A stretch of DNA of 64,000 nucleotides, taken from assembly GCF_009372235.1 (NCBI RefSeq), contig NZ_ML762922.1, positions 1 to 64,000 on the forward strand. Direction: 5' to 3'. The translations under genes were made by a program, and so were the position numbers. The first letter of the stretch is position 1. Each line of letters opens with the position of its first letter. Shown here one piece after another: positions 1 to 10,314 of this stretch. This DNA comes from Dickeya oryzae. Its GTDB lineage: Bacteria > Pseudomonadota > Gammaproteobacteria > Enterobacterales > Enterobacteriaceae. The notes beneath the pieces are model-generated. The model ran no database searches and had not been told where the DNA came from. It worked only from the letters and a program-made list of their open reading frames with translations.

Positions 1-330
1 GAAAACGGTGCTCAAAGAATTTACTGTTTATTCGTAATGAATTAACTGTTGTCACTCTTCAAGACTTTCACTAAATATTTTAGTGAAGTGTCCTGCGAGT
101 GCCCACACAGATTGTCTGATTGATTGTTAAAGAGCAGTGCGACCGGCCTGAGCCTGCTGTCGCGAGGTGGCGTATACTACGCTTTCCTCATGAAGTGTCA
201 ACGATTATTTTCGTTTCCGCTTCCTGACACCGCGCTGCGTTGCCGCTGTTGCCGTGTCAGTGGAGGCGCATTATAGGGAGTTATTCCGGCCTGACAAGCG
301 TAATTTTCACAAAAAAAAACCGACAGCTCA
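1..330 (-). promoter_or_regulatory. rRNA operon promoters P1/P2 and 16S leader
   Basis: Read on the minus strand this is an enterobacterial rrn control region. P1 has -35 TTGTCA (292-297) and -10 TATAAT (270-275) followed by the usual GCGCC discriminator. P2 has -35 TTGACA (196-201), a 16-nt spacer and -10 TAGTAT (174-179). The antitermination boxA TGCTCTTTAACA lies at 125-136, followed by the conserved leader up to base 1. The A/T-rich stretch at 305-330 sits where the UP element belongs. The mature 16S gene should begin about 20 nt beyond the window edge. clpB upstream fits the rrnG-clpB order of E. coli. Confidence 0.93.
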
Positions 331-382
331 CTTTTTAACCCAAAACACCATTATCAGAATGTTTTTTGAACATACTGGTGAT

Positions 383-424
383 AAAAAACCCGAACCCCAG
401 CAGTAAACCGGTGTTCGGGTTTAA
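383..424 (-). terminator. clpB Rho-independent terminator
   Basis: A 10-bp stem (AAACCCGAAC with GTTCGGGTTT) is followed on the minus strand by a run of T residues, 43 nt after the clpB stop. It separates clpB from the downstream rrn promoters. Confidence 0.85.
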
Positions 425-466
425 AAGACACGACACTTCTATTCGTGATCAACGACTCGTGAATAA

Positions 467-3040
467 CTACTGTCGGGCAACAATGGTGTCGTTTTCTACA
501 TCCAACGTCACTGCTTTCCCAGGTACTAAAGCCCCAGACAGTATTTGCTGTGCCAACGGATTTTCAATCATCTGCTGAATAGCCCTTTTCAGCGGACGAG
601 CACCGTAGACAGGGTCAAACCCTGACTTGCCAAGTAATTCCAGCGCAGCATCAGAGATAGACACGGTATAACCTCGCTCTTCCATGCGTTTATAAAGACG
701 CTGCAATTGGATCTGAGCAATAGACGTAATATGAGCTTGTCCCAATGGATGGAACACCACGACCTCATCAATACGGTTGATGAACTCAGGGCGGAAATGA
801 TGGCTGACAACGCCTAACACCATGTCACGCATCTGGCCATAATTCATTTCGCCGAATCGTTCCTGAATAAGGTCTGACCCGAGGTTAGACGTCATGATCA
901 CCACCGTATTACGGAAGTCCACCGTGCGACCTTGCCCATCAGTCAAGCGCCCATCATCCAGCACCTGAAGCAGAATGTTGAACACATCAGGATGCGCTTT
1001 TTCCACTTCATCCAGCAAGATAACGGAATAAGGCCGGCGACGTACCGCTTCAGTCAGATATCCACCCTCTTCATAACCAACGTATCCAGGAGGCGCACCG
1101 ACCAGCCGAGAAACCGAATGCTTTTCCATAAACTCGGACATATCAATACGCACCATCGCGTCATCACTATCGAACAAGAATGACGCCAGTGTTTTGCATA
1201 ACTCGGTTTTACCCACACCGGTCGGGCCGAGAAATAAAAATGAACCAATAGGACGATTGGGGTCCGACAACCCGGCACGGCTACGGCGAATCGAGTTAGC
1301 GACAGCCTCTACCGCTTCATTCTGCCCAATGACCCGCTGGTGTAGCTCTTGCTCCATACGCAGCAATTTTTCTCGTTCACTTTCCAGCATCCGTGAAACC
1401 GGAATCCCCGTCCAGCGGGCCAGAACCTCAGCAATCTCGGCATCAGTTACGCGATTGCGCAGCAGATGCATGGTTTTACCTTCAACCTGCGTGGCTGCCG
1501 CCAGCTGTTTTTCCAGTTCAGGGATTTTGCCGTACTGCAGTTCTGACATTCTCCCTAAATCCCCCTGGCGTCTTGCCTGCTCCAGGGAAATCTTGGCTTG
1601 TTCCAGTGCTGCTTTAATATTTTGCGTACCAGTCAGCGACGCTTTTTCCGCTTTCCACTCTTCTTCCAGTTTCGAGTATTCGCGCTCTTTCTGCTCCAGT
1701 TCGGTATTGAGGATCTCCAAACGTTTCAGACTGGCTTCATCCGACTCTTTCTTTAAGGCCTGTTGTTCCAGTTTTAACTGAATAATTCGGCGATCAAGAC
1801 GATCCAACGGCTCTGGTTTCGAGTCAATCTGCATGCGGATACTGGAAGCGGCCTCATCAATCAGGTCGATAGCTTTATCAGGCAATTTTCTATCTGAGAT
1901 ATACCGATGCGACAGCATAGCCGCTGCAACAATCGCGGGGTCGGTGATTTGCACGTGATGGTGCAGCTCATACCGTTCTTTCAGACCACGCAGAATGGCG
2001 ATCGTGTCTTCAACCGTCGGCTCAGCGACGAACACCTTCTGGAAACGACGTTCGAGTGCAGCATCTTTTTCAATAAACTGGCGGTACTCATCCAGTGTGG
2101 TAGCACCGACACAGTGCAGTTCGCCACGCGCTAATGCTGGCTTCAGCATGTTACCTGCATCCATCGCACCATCAGCCTTACCAGCACCGACCATGGTGTG
2201 CAGTTCGTCGATGAAGAGAATGACACTACCTTCCTGTTTAGACAGGTCATTCAGTACGCCTTTCAGGCGTTCTTCAAACTCACCACGGTATTTTGCCCCG
2301 GCAACCAGTGCCCCCATATCAAGTGACAGCACACGTTTATTTTTCAAACCTTCGGGGACTTCACCATTAACGATACGCTGCGCCAGTCCCTCGACAATCG
2401 CCGTTTTACCGACACCGGGTTCACCAATTAAAACCGGGTTGTTCTTGGTTCTGCGTTGTAGCACCTGAATGGTACGGCGAATTTCCTCATCACGGCCAAT
2501 CACCGGATCCAACTTGCCTTGCTCAGCGCGTTCGGTAAGGTCGATCGTGAATTTTTTCAGCGCCTGACGTTGATCTTCAGCGCTCTGTTCGTTGACTTGC
2601 TGCCCACCACGAACCTGCTCGATTGCATGAGTCACGTTCTGTTGTGTCGCTCCGGCGTTCTTTAAGAGATCGCCAAGTGTCCCGCGCGATTCAAATACCG
2701 CCAACACAAATAATTCTGAAGAAATGAAAGTGTCGCCCTTTTTCTGCGCCAGCTTGTCGCAGATATTGAGCGTCCGTACCAGCTCACTGGACGGTTGAAC
2801 ATCGCCACCGGTGCCTTCCACCTGTGGTAAACGACTAATTGCCTGCTCTATTTCATTTTTAAGGCGATTAACGTTCGCACCGGCGGCCGTCAGCAACGGG
2901 CCGACAGTCCCCCCTTCCTGATTAAGAAGGGCGCTCATCAAATGCAATGGTTCAATGAATTGATGGTCTCGTCCGAGGGCGAGAGATTGGGCATCAGCGA
3001 GGGCAAGCTGGAATTTGTTGGTAAGACGATCCAGACGCAT
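467..3040 (-). CDS. clpB: ATP-dependent disaggregase chaperone ClpB
   Basis: ClpB is the Hsp100 AAA+ disaggregase that works with DnaK/DnaJ/GrpE to extract proteins from aggregates in the cytosol. From the chosen ATG it has 857 residues, exactly the E. coli length. Visible parts are the N-terminal Clp repeats (about 1-145), the first AAA+ module with Walker A GEPGVGKT (about 206-213), the long charged coiled-coil M domain (about 410-520), and the second AAA+ module with GPTGVGKT (about 605-612) and a conserved D2 small domain. An ATG four codons upstream is in frame, but GGGAGGAG lies between the two ATGs and acts as the ribosome site for the inner one. It is monocistronic, with a sigma-32 promoter upstream and a terminator downstream. 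Confidence 0.97.
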   Translation of the reverse strand: MRLDRLTNKFQLALADAQSLALGRDHQFIEPLHLMSALLNQEGGTVGPLLTAAGANVNRLKNEIEQAISRLPQVEGTGGDVQPSSELVRTLNICDKLAQKKGDTFISSELFVLAVFESRGTLGDLLKNAGATQQNVTHAIEQVRGGQQVNEQSAEDQRQALKKFTIDLTERAEQGKLDPVIGRDEEIRRTIQVLQRRTKNNPVLIGEPGVGKTAIVEGLAQRIVNGEVPEGLKNKRVLSLDMGALVAGAKYRGEFEERLKGVLNDLSKQEGSVILFIDELHTMVGAGKADGAMDAGNMLKPALARGELHCVGATTLDEYRQFIEKDAALERRFQKVFVAEPTVEDTIAILRGLKERYELHHHVQITDPAIVAAAMLSHRYISDRKLPDKAIDLIDEAASSIRMQIDSKPEPLDRLDRRIIQLKLEQQALKKESDEASLKRLEILNTELEQKEREYSKLEEEWKAEKASLTGTQNIKAALEQAKISLEQARRQGDLGRMSELQYGKIPELEKQLAAATQVEGKTMHLLRNRVTDAEIAEVLARWTGIPVSRMLESEREKLLRMEQELHQRVIGQNEAVEAVANSIRRSRAGLSDPNRPIGSFLFLGPTGVGKTELCKTLASFLFDSDDAMVRIDMSEFMEKHSVSRLVGAPPGYVGYEEGGYLTEAVRRRPYSVILLDEVEKAHPDVFNILLQVLDDGRLTDGQGRTVDFRNTVVIMTSNLGSDLIQERFGEMNYGQMRDMVLGVVSHHFRPEFINRIDEVVVFHPLGQAHITSIAQIQLQRLYKRMEERGYTVSISDAALELLGKSGFDPVYGARPLKRAIQQMIENPLAQQILSGALVPGKAVTLDVENDTIVARQ

Positions 3041-3081
3041 AACTCCTCCCATACATACTGGTCAAAATTGCTACTGGAGAT

Positions 3082-3110
3082 TAAATGAGGTCATTCCTCA
3101 AAAATTCAAG
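3082..3110 (-). promoter_or_regulatory. sigma-32 (heat shock) promoter of clpB
   Basis: On the minus strand a -35 element CTTGAA (3105-3110) is separated by 14 nt from CCTCATTTA (3082-3090). The RpoH consensus is CTTGAA, 13-17 nt, CCCCATNT. The position, about 40 nt before the clpB start codon, fits. Its existence is read from the sequence; heat-shock control is inferred from the match and from E. coli clpB. Confidence 0.85.
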
Positions 3111-3174
3111 ATTATTTTGCCAGTAATAATAGAAGGAAAAACGTTAATCCTCCGGATCGTCTTAATTCAATAGG

Positions 3175-3915
3175 TTATATCAGCCAAATCAAAGTTGCCA
3201 TACGTCCGGTCATACCATCGCGTCGATAGGAGAAAAATCTACCCGAATCGCTGACCGTACAGTACTCGCCACCAAACACCTGGGTGACACCCGCAGCCTC
3301 TAAACGCAAACGAGCCAGCTGATAAATATCGGCAAGGAATTTACCATTGCGGGGAACGAAAGCGCAATCGGCGATGGGATCAACTTGCAGAAAAGCCTCA
3401 CGAACCTCCCCCCCGACTTCAAATTGCTGCGGACCAATAGCAGGCCCCATCCACGCCAGAATATCTGCCGGGCGAGCATGAAAATGGCGTAGCGTCTCTT
3501 CGAGTACACCAGCCTGTAAACCCCTCCAGCCTGCATGTGCAGCTGCAACTTCATCGCCATTAGCTGAACAAAACAGAACCGGTAGACAGTCTGCCGTCAT
3601 TACTGCACATACCCGATCCTGACGGGTAGTATAAGCGGCATCCCCTGTCAGTGAATCAGATGACACCTGATCAAGATTAATCACTTGAGTGCCATGCACC
3701 TGCTGTAGCCAATGTGGCATGACAGGCAATCCGGCGGTGGCGAGCAGACGCTGTCGGTTGTCCTGAACGTGCAGCGGAGAATCTCCCACATGATTCCCCA
3801 GATTGAGTGAATCATAGGGTGCACTACTGACCCCACCTAACCGTGTGGTGCTGCAGGCCCGCACCCGAACCGGGGCAGGCCAGTCCGGTATTAACATCAT
3901 GCTGTCAAACGACAT
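3175..3915 (-). CDS. pgeF: Multicopper oxidase-fold purine nucleoside phosphorylase/laccase PgeF (YfiH)
   Basis: This is a DUF152/YfiH protein. The E. coli member has been linked to editing of misincorporated serine in UDP-MurNAc precursors, and homologues act on purine nucleosides. The family signature is clear: TADCLPVLF, the AHAGWRG block with its metal-binding histidine and cysteine context, and the GPAIGPQQFEVG segment. The ATG at 3915 gives 246 residues, against 243 in E. coli. A longer frame starts from a TTG at 3930 inside the rluD stop region, but GGTGAT precedes 3915 well. The gene lies 4 nt after the rluD stop and is probably cotranscribed and translationally coupled, as in E. coli. 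Confidence 0.93.
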   Translation of the reverse strand: MSFDSMMLIPDWPAPVRVRACSTTRLGGVSSAPYDSLNLGNHVGDSPLHVQDNRQRLLATAGLPVMPHWLQQVHGTQVINLDQVSSDSLTGDAAYTTRQDRVCAVMTADCLPVLFCSANGDEVAAAHAGWRGLQAGVLEETLRHFHARPADILAWMGPAIGPQQFEVGGEVREAFLQVDPIADCAFVPRNGKFLADIYQLARLRLEAAGVTQVFGGEYCTVSDSGRFFSYRRDGMTGRMATLIWLI

Positions 3916-3919
3916 GCCA

Positions 3920-4897
3920 TCACCAGTCAAGTTGATCTTTGAACGCTTCGGTATCCACTTTCAATGCGGCGATCAGATCTACCATATCCTGCGGCAACGG
4001 CGCATGCCACTCCATCTGAATACCGCTGATAGGATGATAAAGCCGCAACATGGTGGCATGCAGCGCCTGACGATCAAAATTGCGCAGCGTCTCGATAAAT
4101 TCATCGGACGCTCCTTTAGGCAGACGCGGACGACCGCCATACAACGGGTCTCCCACCAAGGGATGATTGATGTGTGCCATGTGGACACGGATCTGGTGGG
4201 TTCTTCCTGTCTCCAACCGCAACCGCAACCGCGTATGCGCACGGAAATGTTCCATAATGCGATAGTGAGTGACGGCGGGTTTCCCCATCGGATGCACCGC
4301 CATATGGGTACGCTTGGTCGAATGGCGTGCGATTGGCTCATCGACTGTACCGCCTGCTGTCATCGTACCGATGGCTACGGCTTCGTATTCACGGGTGATT
4401 TCACGCGCCTGCAGCGATTCAACCAATCTGGTCTGTGCTGGCACCGTCTTCGCTACCACCATCAGTCCAGTGGTATCTTTGTCTAAGCGGTGAACAATAC
4501 CGGCACGTGGCACATCCGCAATCTGCGGATAATGATGTAACAACGCATTCAGCACCGTACCATCCGGGTTGCCAGCCCCCGGGTGTACGACCAGGTCACG
4601 CGGTTTGTTGATCACCAGGATATCGTCGTCTTCGTACACAATATCCAGCGAAATCGGCTGGGCTTCCCAGCGCGCGTCTTCCTCAATAAGGGCATCAATG
4701 GCAACGGACTCTCCACCAAGCACTTTCTCTTTTGGTCTATCGACCATATTGCCGTTAATCTGTACCCGCTGTTCCAAAATCCATGTTTTTATGCGAGAAC
4801 GCGAATAATCAGGGAACAATTCGGCCAAAGCCTGATCTAAACGTTGTCCAAGTTGAGATTCGGCCACCGTCGCGGTGAGTTGTACTTGTTGGGACAT
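3920..4897 (-). CDS. rluD: 23S rRNA pseudouridine(1911/1915/1917) synthase RluD
   Basis: RluD makes three pseudouridines in helix 69 of 23S rRNA, at the intersubunit bridge. The protein has an N-terminal S4 RNA-binding domain (about 18-75) and a RluA-family catalytic domain. The catalytic aspartate is D139 in HRLDKDTTG, the same number as in E. coli. The length is 325 residues (326 in E. coli). It is divergent from bamD and followed immediately by pgeF. Confidence 0.97.
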   Translation of the reverse strand: MSQQVQLTATVAESQLGQRLDQALAELFPDYSRSRIKTWILEQRVQINGNMVDRPKEKVLGGESVAIDALIEEDARWEAQPISLDIVYEDDDILVINKPRDLVVHPGAGNPDGTVLNALLHHYPQIADVPRAGIVHRLDKDTTGLMVVAKTVPAQTRLVESLQAREITREYEAVAIGTMTAGGTVDEPIARHSTKRTHMAVHPMGKPAVTHYRIMEHFRAHTRLRLRLETGRTHQIRVHMAHINHPLVGDPLYGGRPRLPKGASDEFIETLRNFDRQALHATMLRLYHPISGIQMEWHAPLPQDMVDLIAALKVDTEAFKDQLDW

Positions 4898-5030
4898 AGT
4901 ATGCTGCTTCTTATTAACGTTGGGTTTTAACGGCGATGCCGTTTAAAATAATGTACCATTGTAGCTGGTCTTAATCGGGAGCTTAACGGACAGTTTCCCG
5001 GAAAAACACTCTGAGGATAATCAAATCGTC

Positions 5031-5762
5031 ATGACGCGTATGAAATACCTGGTGGCTGCTGCCACGTTGAGCCTGACGCTGGCTGGTTGCTCCAATTCCA
5101 AAGATGCGGTTCCCGACCGTCCACCTTCAGAACTGTATGCCACCGCCCAGGAAAAACTGCAGGACGGCAACTTTAAAGCAGCCATCACTCAGTTGGAAGC
5201 GTTGGATAACCGTTATCCATTCGGCCCTTACTCCCAGCAGGTCCAGCTAGACCTGATTTACGCCTATTACAAATCCGCCGAGTTGCCGTTGGCTCAGGCG
5301 TCGATTGATCGTTTCATTCGCCTTAACCCAACGCATCCAAACGTGGACTATGTCCTCTACATGCGTGGGCTGACCAACATGGCGCAGGATGACAGCGCGC
5401 TGCAGGGTTTCTTTGGTGTTGATCGTTCAGACCGTGATCCTCAGTATGCCCGTGCGGCATTTAAGGCGTTCAATCAGTTACTCCAGGGGTACCCGAACAG
5501 CCAGTACGCAACGGACACCAGTAAACGCCTGGCATTCCTGAAAGAACGGTTGGCCAAGTATGAACTCTCTGTCGCACAGTATTACACGAAACGCGGCGCC
5601 TATGTTGCGGTGGTTAACCGTGTAGAGCAAATGCTGAAGGACTATCCAGACACGCAGGCGACGCGCACTGCGCTACCGCTGATGGAAAATGCCTATCGGG
5701 AATTGCGACTGACTGCAGAAGCCGACAAGGTGGCCCGGATTATTGCCGCCAATCCTGCCTGA
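5031..5762 (+). CDS. bamD: Outer membrane assembly lipoprotein BamD
   Basis: BamD is the essential lipoprotein of the BAM complex that folds beta-barrel proteins into the outer membrane. A lipoprotein signal peptide ends in the lipobox LAGC with the lipidated cysteine at residue 20. The rest is built of TPR-like helical repeats; blocks such as [12 protein letters not shown] and [11 protein letters not shown] are almost identical to E. coli. The length is 243 residues (245 in E. coli). It is transcribed away from rluD and is monocistronic, with a terminator just downstream. Confidence 0.97.
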   Translation: MTRMKYLVAAATLSLTLAGCSNSKDAVPDRPPSELYATAQEKLQDGNFKAAITQLEALDNRYPFGPYSQQVQLDLIYAYYKSAELPLAQASIDRFIRLNPTHPNVDYVLYMRGLTNMAQDDSALQGFFGVDRSDRDPQYARAAFKAFNQLLQGYPNSQYATDTSKRLAFLKERLAKYELSVAQYYTKRGAYVAVVNRVEQMLKDYPDTQATRTALPLMENAYRELRLTAEADKVARIIAANPA

Positions 5763-5786
5763 AGGAACACCTGAATCTGCATTATC

Positions 5787-5812
5787 ACGGCAACTCAGGT
5801 TGCCGTTTTTTT
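5787..5812 (+). terminator. bamD Rho-independent terminator
   Basis: Perfect 8-bp stem ACGGCAAC/GTTGCCGT with a 4-nt loop, followed by seven T residues, 24 nt after the bamD stop. Confidence 0.9.
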
Positions 5813-5967
5813 ACCGTCGTATCGATGAATTTCGCCAATTTACCTGCAAAAATCACTCAATACATCCAATAGATAATGGCACACGCCTGATGAAGCGACA
5901 AGCCCGCCGCACCGATTCCCCAAAGCCGCTCACAAATCAATTCATATGACGGAAAAGTGACCAAAAA

Positions 5968-5985
5968 AAGTGATCAAAATCACCC
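5968..5985 (+). promoter_or_regulatory. Probable CRP site upstream of raiA
   Basis: The sequence GTGA-TCAAAA-TCAC is a near-consensus cAMP-CRP half-site pair, about 65 nt upstream of the raiA start. E. coli raiA is activated by cAMP-CRP, which makes the site plausible. The outermost base of the consensus (TGTGA/TCACA) is missing on both sides. No footprint data are implied. Confidence 0.45.
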
Positions 5986-6049
5986 ACTTTGTATCGTCTA
6001 GGGGTATGCTGAAATCACCAAGACGGAAAAGGCAGAGAGGTAAGTTTTT

Positions 6050-6385
6050 ATGACTATCAACATTACCAGCAAACAGATGGATATTACCCCCGCAATACGT
6101 CAGCATGTCGAAGACCGTCTCACCAAACTGGATAAGTGGCAGGCCCAGTTGATCAATCCGCACATAATCCTGTCCAAAGAGCCTCAGGGTTTTGTGGCTG
6201 ATGCGACCATTAGCACGCCAAATGGCCCACTGGTGGCCAGCGCCAAACATGAAGATATGTATGCTGCTATCAATGAATTGATCGCCAAACTGGAGCGGCA
6301 GCTAAACAAAGTCCAGCATAAAGGCGAAGCTCGCCGGGCAGACGCTGGCATCAAAGATGTAAACTTACAGGCTTCGGCGGAATAA
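6050..6385 (+). CDS. raiA: Ribosome-associated translation inhibitor RaiA
   Basis: RaiA (YfiA, protein Y) binds the 30S A/P sites of idle 70S ribosomes in stationary phase and cold, blocking translation and opposing dimerisation by HPF/RMF. The 111-residue protein has the beta-alpha-beta-beta-beta-alpha fold sequence of the S30AE family and the short C-terminal tail typical of RaiA rather than long HPF. It is preceded by an AGAGAGG ribosome site and followed by its own terminator. Confidence 0.96.
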   Translation: MTINITSKQMDITPAIRQHVEDRLTKLDKWQAQLINPHIILSKEPQGFVADATISTPNGPLVASAKHEDMYAAINELIAKLERQLNKVQHKGEARRADAGIKDVNLQASAE

Positions 6386-6447
6386 CAGGAACGGGTCGAG
6401 GAACTACCGTATCCTTGTGTTGAGTGACAGATTCTCTCCGTTGTCTG

Positions 6448-6473
6448 AAACGCGCCGTAAGGCGCGTTTTTTT
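6448..6473 (+). terminator. raiA Rho-independent terminator
   Basis: Perfect 9-bp stem AAACGCGCC/GGCGCGTTT with loop GTAA and a run of seven T residues. Confidence 0.93.
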
Positions 6474-6598
6474 ATGCTGGCAACGTCGGTACTGCTGAAC
6501 GGCTCGTGGCATTGTTCATCGCTCCTTGTGATTTTGTGTTGACAGGATGAAAAGGCAACAGTTACCTTAAACAGCATTCCCTATAAGGATATAGTCAC

Positions 6599-6673
6599 AT
6601 GACGCCAAAACTGTTTTTCTTCGTATTCTTCTTTACTCTCCCCAACGCGGGGGCCGATTTGTCGTGTGAGTAA
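6599..6673 (+). CDS. pheL: pheA attenuator leader peptide PheL
   Basis: A 24-codon frame starts at ATG 6599 after AAGGA (6585-6589) and ends at TAA 6671. Residues 6-12 read FFFVFFF, six phenylalanines in seven codons. This is the sensor of charged tRNA-Phe in the classical pheA attenuation mechanism. The segment CTTCGTATTC inside the peptide gene (6619-6628) is exactly complementary to GAATACGAAG at 6674-6683, giving the alternative stem that competes with the terminator. The E. coli peptide has 15 residues; this one has an extra C-terminal stretch NAGADLSCE. The start site and function are very likely. Confidence 0.93.
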   Translation: MTPKLFFFVFFFTLPNAGADLSCE

Positions 6674-6690
6674 GAATACGAAGACGAACA

Positions 6691-6721
6691 AAAAAAGCCT
6701 CCTCACCCAGGAGGCTTTTTT
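6691..6721 (+). terminator. pheA transcription attenuator
   Basis: Perfect 8-bp stem AGCCTCCT/AGGAGGCT with loop CACCC and a T run, between pheL and pheA. It terminates transcription when phenylalanyl-tRNA is plentiful and the ribosome finishes pheL. Confidence 0.93.
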
Positions 6722-6746
6722 ATTGGACAGCAAACAGGTACACACC

Positions 6747-7904
6747 ATGACCGATAACCCATTACTGGCGCTGCGCGAACGTATTACCGCGCTGGATACA
6801 CAACTACTCGACCTGTTAGCGCAACGGCGAGAACTCGCGCTCGATGTGGCGAGGGCCAAACAGCATTCTCATCGCCCCATTCGCGACAAAGAACGTGAGC
6901 GGGATTTACTGTCCCGGTTAGTTGATGAGGGGAAGAAACGGCAGCTCGACGGCCATTATATTACCCGTCTGTTCCAGTTGATTATCGAGGACTCCGTTCT
7001 GACGCAGCAGGCGCTGCTGCAGCAGCATCTGAACGCAGGCGAATCTCACTCTGCCCGCATCGCTTTTCTCGGCCCCAAAGGCTCCTATTCCCATTTAGCC
7101 GCGCGCCAGTATGCGGCACACCACTTTGACCAGATCGTGGAATGTGGCTGTCAACGTTTTCAGGACATCGTCAACCTGGTGGAAACCGGGCAGGCAGATT
7201 ACGCCGTGCTGCCGATAGAGAACACCAGCTCCGGCTCAATCAACGATGTTTACGACCTGCTGCAACATACCGGGTTATCCATCGTCGGCGAACTGAGCAC
7301 CCCCATTGACCATTGTGTGTTAGTAGCAGTAGATACGCAGTTGGATCAAATCCAGACTGTTTATAGCCACCCACAACCTTTCCAGCAGTGCAGTCATTTT
7401 ATTAACCGGTTTCCACACTGGAAAATCGAGTATTGTGAAAGCACTGCGGCGGCCATGGCAAAAGTCGCTGAGCTCAATTCCCCACATGCCGCGGCGCTGG
7501 GCAGCGAGGCAGGTGGAATGCTTTATCAATTGCAGGTGTTAGAGCATAACCTGGCTAATCAGGCGCAAAACATCACCCGATTCATCGTTCTGGCTCGCAA
7601 GCCTATTGAAGTCACCGAGCAAGTTCCCGCCAAAACCACCCTGATCATGGCGACTGGCCAACAATCCGGTGCACTGGTGGAGGCACTGTTGGTGCTACGT
7701 GAACATGGTATTGTGATGACCAAACTCGAGTCACGCCCCATAAATGGCAACCCGTGGGAAGAGATGTTTTATATTGATGTGCAGGCGAATCTGCGTAACG
7801 ACACAACCCGTAAGGCCCTACAGGGACTGGCGGCGATTACACGTTCACTCAAGGTTCTGGGCTGCTACCCCAGTGAAAATGTAGTGCCAGTAGAGCCGTC
7901 ATAA
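6747..7904 (+). CDS. pheA: Bifunctional chorismate mutase/prephenate dehydratase PheA
   Basis: PheA converts chorismate to prephenate and then to phenylpyruvate, the committed steps to phenylalanine, in the cytosol. Domains in order are the AroQ-type chorismate mutase (about 1-90), prephenate dehydratase (about 105-285, with GPKGSYSH and the [11 protein letters not shown] block), and the ACT domain for phenylalanine feedback (about 295-375, with ESRP). The ATG at 6747 gives 385 residues, against 386 in E. coli. The open frame extends upstream through the attenuator but only from a start that would bypass it. The gene converges on tyrA across a shared terminator. Confidence 0.97.
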   Translation: MTDNPLLALRERITALDTQLLDLLAQRRELALDVARAKQHSHRPIRDKERERDLLSRLVDEGKKRQLDGHYITRLFQLIIEDSVLTQQALLQQHLNAGESHSARIAFLGPKGSYSHLAARQYAAHHFDQIVECGCQRFQDIVNLVETGQADYAVLPIENTSSGSINDVYDLLQHTGLSIVGELSTPIDHCVLVAVDTQLDQIQTVYSHPQPFQQCSHFINRFPHWKIEYCESTAAAMAKVAELNSPHAAALGSEAGGMLYQLQVLEHNLANQAQNITRFIVLARKPIEVTEQVPAKTTLIMATGQQSGALVEALLVLREHGIVMTKLESRPINGNPWEEMFYIDVQANLRNDTTRKALQGLAAITRSLKVLGCYPSENVVPVEPS

Positions 7905-7942
7905 TCGGCATGATGCCCGGCATACACTGCGACTTTATCAGC

Positions 7943-7975
7943 AAAAAAACCACCATCTCAGGATGGTGGTTTTTT
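7943..7975. terminator. Bidirectional terminator between pheA and tyrA
   Basis: Perfect 9-bp stem ACCACCATC/GATGGTGGT with loop TCAG. A-run on the left and T-run on the right serve both convergent transcripts. Confidence 0.9.
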
Positions 7976-7993
7976 ATGAAGGCCTATTACTGA

Positions 7994-9115
7994 CTACTGG
8001 CGAATATCGTTCGCCTGGCGCAACAGAGTACGACTTTCCGCCATGAACCGCCGGGAATAATCGCCGAACCAGTGTTCAACCTTCTCAAAACTGCGGACAA
8101 ACGCCTCTTTATCCCCCGCTTCCAGCAACGAAATCGCTTCACCAAAACGCTGGTAGTAGCGTTTGATCAACGCAAGATTATTGCCTGAAGACATGATGAT
8201 GTCGGCGTAGAGTTGCGGGTCTTGTGCAAACAAGCGCCCCACCATCGCCAGTTCAAGGCGATATATCGGCGAAGAGAGCGCCAGCAATTGTTCCAGTTGC
8301 ACATTTTCTTCTGCCAGATGAAGCCCATAGGCAAAGGTCGCGAAATGGCGCAACGCCTGAATGAACGCCATGTTCTGGTCATGCTCCACTGCACTGGTGC
8401 GATGCAACCGGGCTCCCCATACCTGGATTTGCTCCAGTAACCATTGATAGGCTTCAGGTTGACGCCCATCGCAATACACCACAACCTGTTTAGCCAGGCT
8501 ACCTGTATCTGGACCAAACATGGGGTGCAATCCCAGAACCGGACCATGATGTGCCGCCAACATCGCCTGCAGAGGCCCATTTTTAACCGAAGCCAGATCA
8601 ACCAGAATACAGTCATCGGGTAGTCGGGGAAGACGAGCAATAACCTGCTCAGTTACATGGATCGGAACGCTCACAATAACCATGCCAGCATCGGCCAGCA
8701 GGGCTTGTGCCTGTGGCCAATCCTCTTGTTCCAGAATACGAACCTGATAGCCAGACAGCGTCAGCATTCTGTCAAACAGACGCCCCATCTGCCCACGTCC
8801 CCCGACGATCACAATCGGTCGTAGCGACGGGGAAAGTGTTTTAAACCCTTTGTCATTCTCACTGGCATAGGACTCTCGCATCACCCGACGCAGAACATCC
8901 TCGATCAAATCAGGAGGAACACCTAACGCTTCGGCTTCCTTACGTCGTGAACTCAGCATTGCTGCTTCCCGATCAGGCGCATAAATTGGCAAACCATAAC
9001 GACTTTTCACCTCGCCGACTTCCGCCACCAGGCGCAACCGGCGCGATAACAACGCCAATAATGCTTTATCTACCTCATCTATCTGATCACGCAATGCGGT
9101 CAGTTCAGCGACCAT
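7994..9115 (-). CDS. tyrA: Bifunctional chorismate mutase/prephenate dehydrogenase TyrA
   Basis: TyrA makes prephenate from chorismate and oxidises it to 4-hydroxyphenylpyruvate for tyrosine. The N-terminal AroQ mutase domain covers about 1-90. The NAD-binding motif GGRGQMG sits at 105-111 and starts the dehydrogenase domain; the histidine in [10 protein letters not shown] belongs to the active site. The length is 373, the same as E. coli. It lies 13 nt downstream of aroF, forming the aroF-tyrA operon, which in E. coli is repressed by TyrR. Confidence 0.97.
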   Translation of the reverse strand: MVAELTALRDQIDEVDKALLALLSRRLRLVAEVGEVKSRYGLPIYAPDREAAMLSSRRKEAEALGVPPDLIEDVLRRVMRESYASENDKGFKTLSPSLRPIVIVGGRGQMGRLFDRMLTLSGYQVRILEQEDWPQAQALLADAGMVIVSVPIHVTEQVIARLPRLPDDCILVDLASVKNGPLQAMLAAHHGPVLGLHPMFGPDTGSLAKQVVVYCDGRQPEAYQWLLEQIQVWGARLHRTSAVEHDQNMAFIQALRHFATFAYGLHLAEENVQLEQLLALSSPIYRLELAMVGRLFAQDPQLYADIIMSSGNNLALIKRYYQRFGEAISLLEAGDKEAFVRSFEKVEHWFGDYSRRFMAESRTLLRQANDIRQ

Positions 9116-9128
9116 CTTGTTCTTCTCC

Positions 9129-10193
9129 TTACTGATTGGCGCTTATCGCACCCAGTTCCTTATGAACCGAGCGCAACAATGTTTCTGTGCTTTCCCAACT
9201 GATGCAGGCATCGGTCACCGACACACCATAGCGCATGTTCGCTCGCGGTTGCTCGGATGACTGACTACCTTCATGGATATGACTTTCCAGCATCAGTCCA
9301 ATGATAGAACGATTGCCCGATTTGAGCTGTTCAATCACAGACTCGACTACCAACGGCTGCCGACGGTAGTCTTTGTTGGAGTTACCGTGGCTACAATCTA
9401 TCATCAGCGCCGGATTCAGTCCTGCATCGCGCATCTGTTTTTCACATTCAGCGACGTCTTCTGCACTGTAATTCGGCGTTTTACCGCCACGCAGGATTAC
9501 ATGCCCATCAGGGTTCCCGTGTGTTTGCAGCAGACACACCTGCCCACTCTGGTTGATACCCACAAAACGGTGCGGCATTGAAGCGGCTTTCATCGCATTG
9601 ATAGCCGTCCCCAGACTACCGTCTGTACCGTTCTTGAACCCTACAGGCATAGACAGCCCGGAAGCCATTTCGCGATGGGTCTGGGATTCGGTGGTTCTGG
9701 CACCAATCGCCGACCAGCTAAACAGATCACCCAGGTATTGCGGGCTATTGGGATCCAATGCCTCGGTCGCCAGCGGTAACCCCATGTTGACCAGTTTCAA
9801 CAACAGGTCACGGGCGATATGTAACCCCGCTTCCATATCAAAGGAACCATCCATGTAAGGATCATTGATAAGCCCCTTCCAGCCAACGGTAGTACGAGGT
9901 TTTTCAAAATAGACACGCATAACGATATACAACCGATCGCTCAATTCGGCTGATAAAGACTGCAGACGACGGGCATACTCCAGTGCGGCATCCGTATCAT
10001 GAATAGAACAGGGACCACACACCACCAGCAGACGCTTATCATTACCATGAATAATGTCAGCGATGGTTTTACGCGCTTGCGCTATCGCCAGCTGTTCCGG
10101 CTCGTTAAGCGGGAATTTGGCTTTCAATTCGTCAGGCGTGATGAGAATCTGTTCGGCGCTGATATGGATATTATTGAGCGTGTCTTTTTGCAT
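9129..10193 (-). CDS. aroF: 3-deoxy-7-phosphoheptulonate synthase, Tyr-sensitive (AroF)
   Basis: This DAHP synthase condenses phosphoenolpyruvate and erythrose-4-phosphate, the first step of the shikimate pathway. It starts [12 protein letters not shown], like E. coli AroF (MQKDALNNVHIT), which identifies the tyrosine-regulated isozyme rather than AroG or AroH. Family blocks [19 protein letters not shown] and [10 protein letters not shown] are present. The ATG at 10193 follows AGGATCACC and gives 354 residues (356 in E. coli); the in-frame extension further upstream lies in the promoter region and is not used. It heads the aroF-tyrA operon. Confidence 0.96.
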   Translation of the reverse strand: MQKDTLNNIHISAEQILITPDELKAKFPLNEPEQLAIAQARKTIADIIHGNDKRLLVVCGPCSIHDTDAALEYARRLQSLSAELSDRLYIVMRVYFEKPRTTVGWKGLINDPYMDGSFDMEAGLHIARDLLLKLVNMGLPLATEALDPNSPQYLGDLFSWSAIGARTTESQTHREMASGLSMPVGFKNGTDGSLGTAINAMKAASMPHRFVGINQSGQVCLLQTHGNPDGHVILRGGKTPNYSAEDVAECEKQMRDAGLNPALMIDCSHGNSNKDYRRQPLVVESVIEQLKSGNRSIIGLMLESHIHEGSQSSEQPRANMRYGVSVTDACISWESTETLLRSVHKELGAISANQ

Positions 10194-10296
10194 GATGGTG
10201 ATCCTGTTTATTCCTTTGGTATGAAGGGAGCGGTCGTCATTATCAGTAACAGGTTCACACCTTAGCACACCACCCGTAAACATCACAAGCCATAAG

Positions 10297-10314
10297 TGTA
10301 AAGCTAAAGTTACT
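10297..10314 (-). promoter_or_regulatory. Possible TyrR box upstream of aroF
   Basis: TGTAAA-N6-GTTACT resembles the TyrR consensus TGTAAA-N6-TTTACA, with one perfect and one 4/6 half-site, about 105 nt upstream of the aroF start. TyrR control is known for E. coli aroF. Only this single imperfect box was found, so the call is weak. Confidence 0.3.

Noticed and set aside
1194..1781. A 195-codon frame opposite clpB
   Set aside because: Antisense shadow of a strongly conserved gene with serine/arginine-rich low-complexity translation and no start signal.
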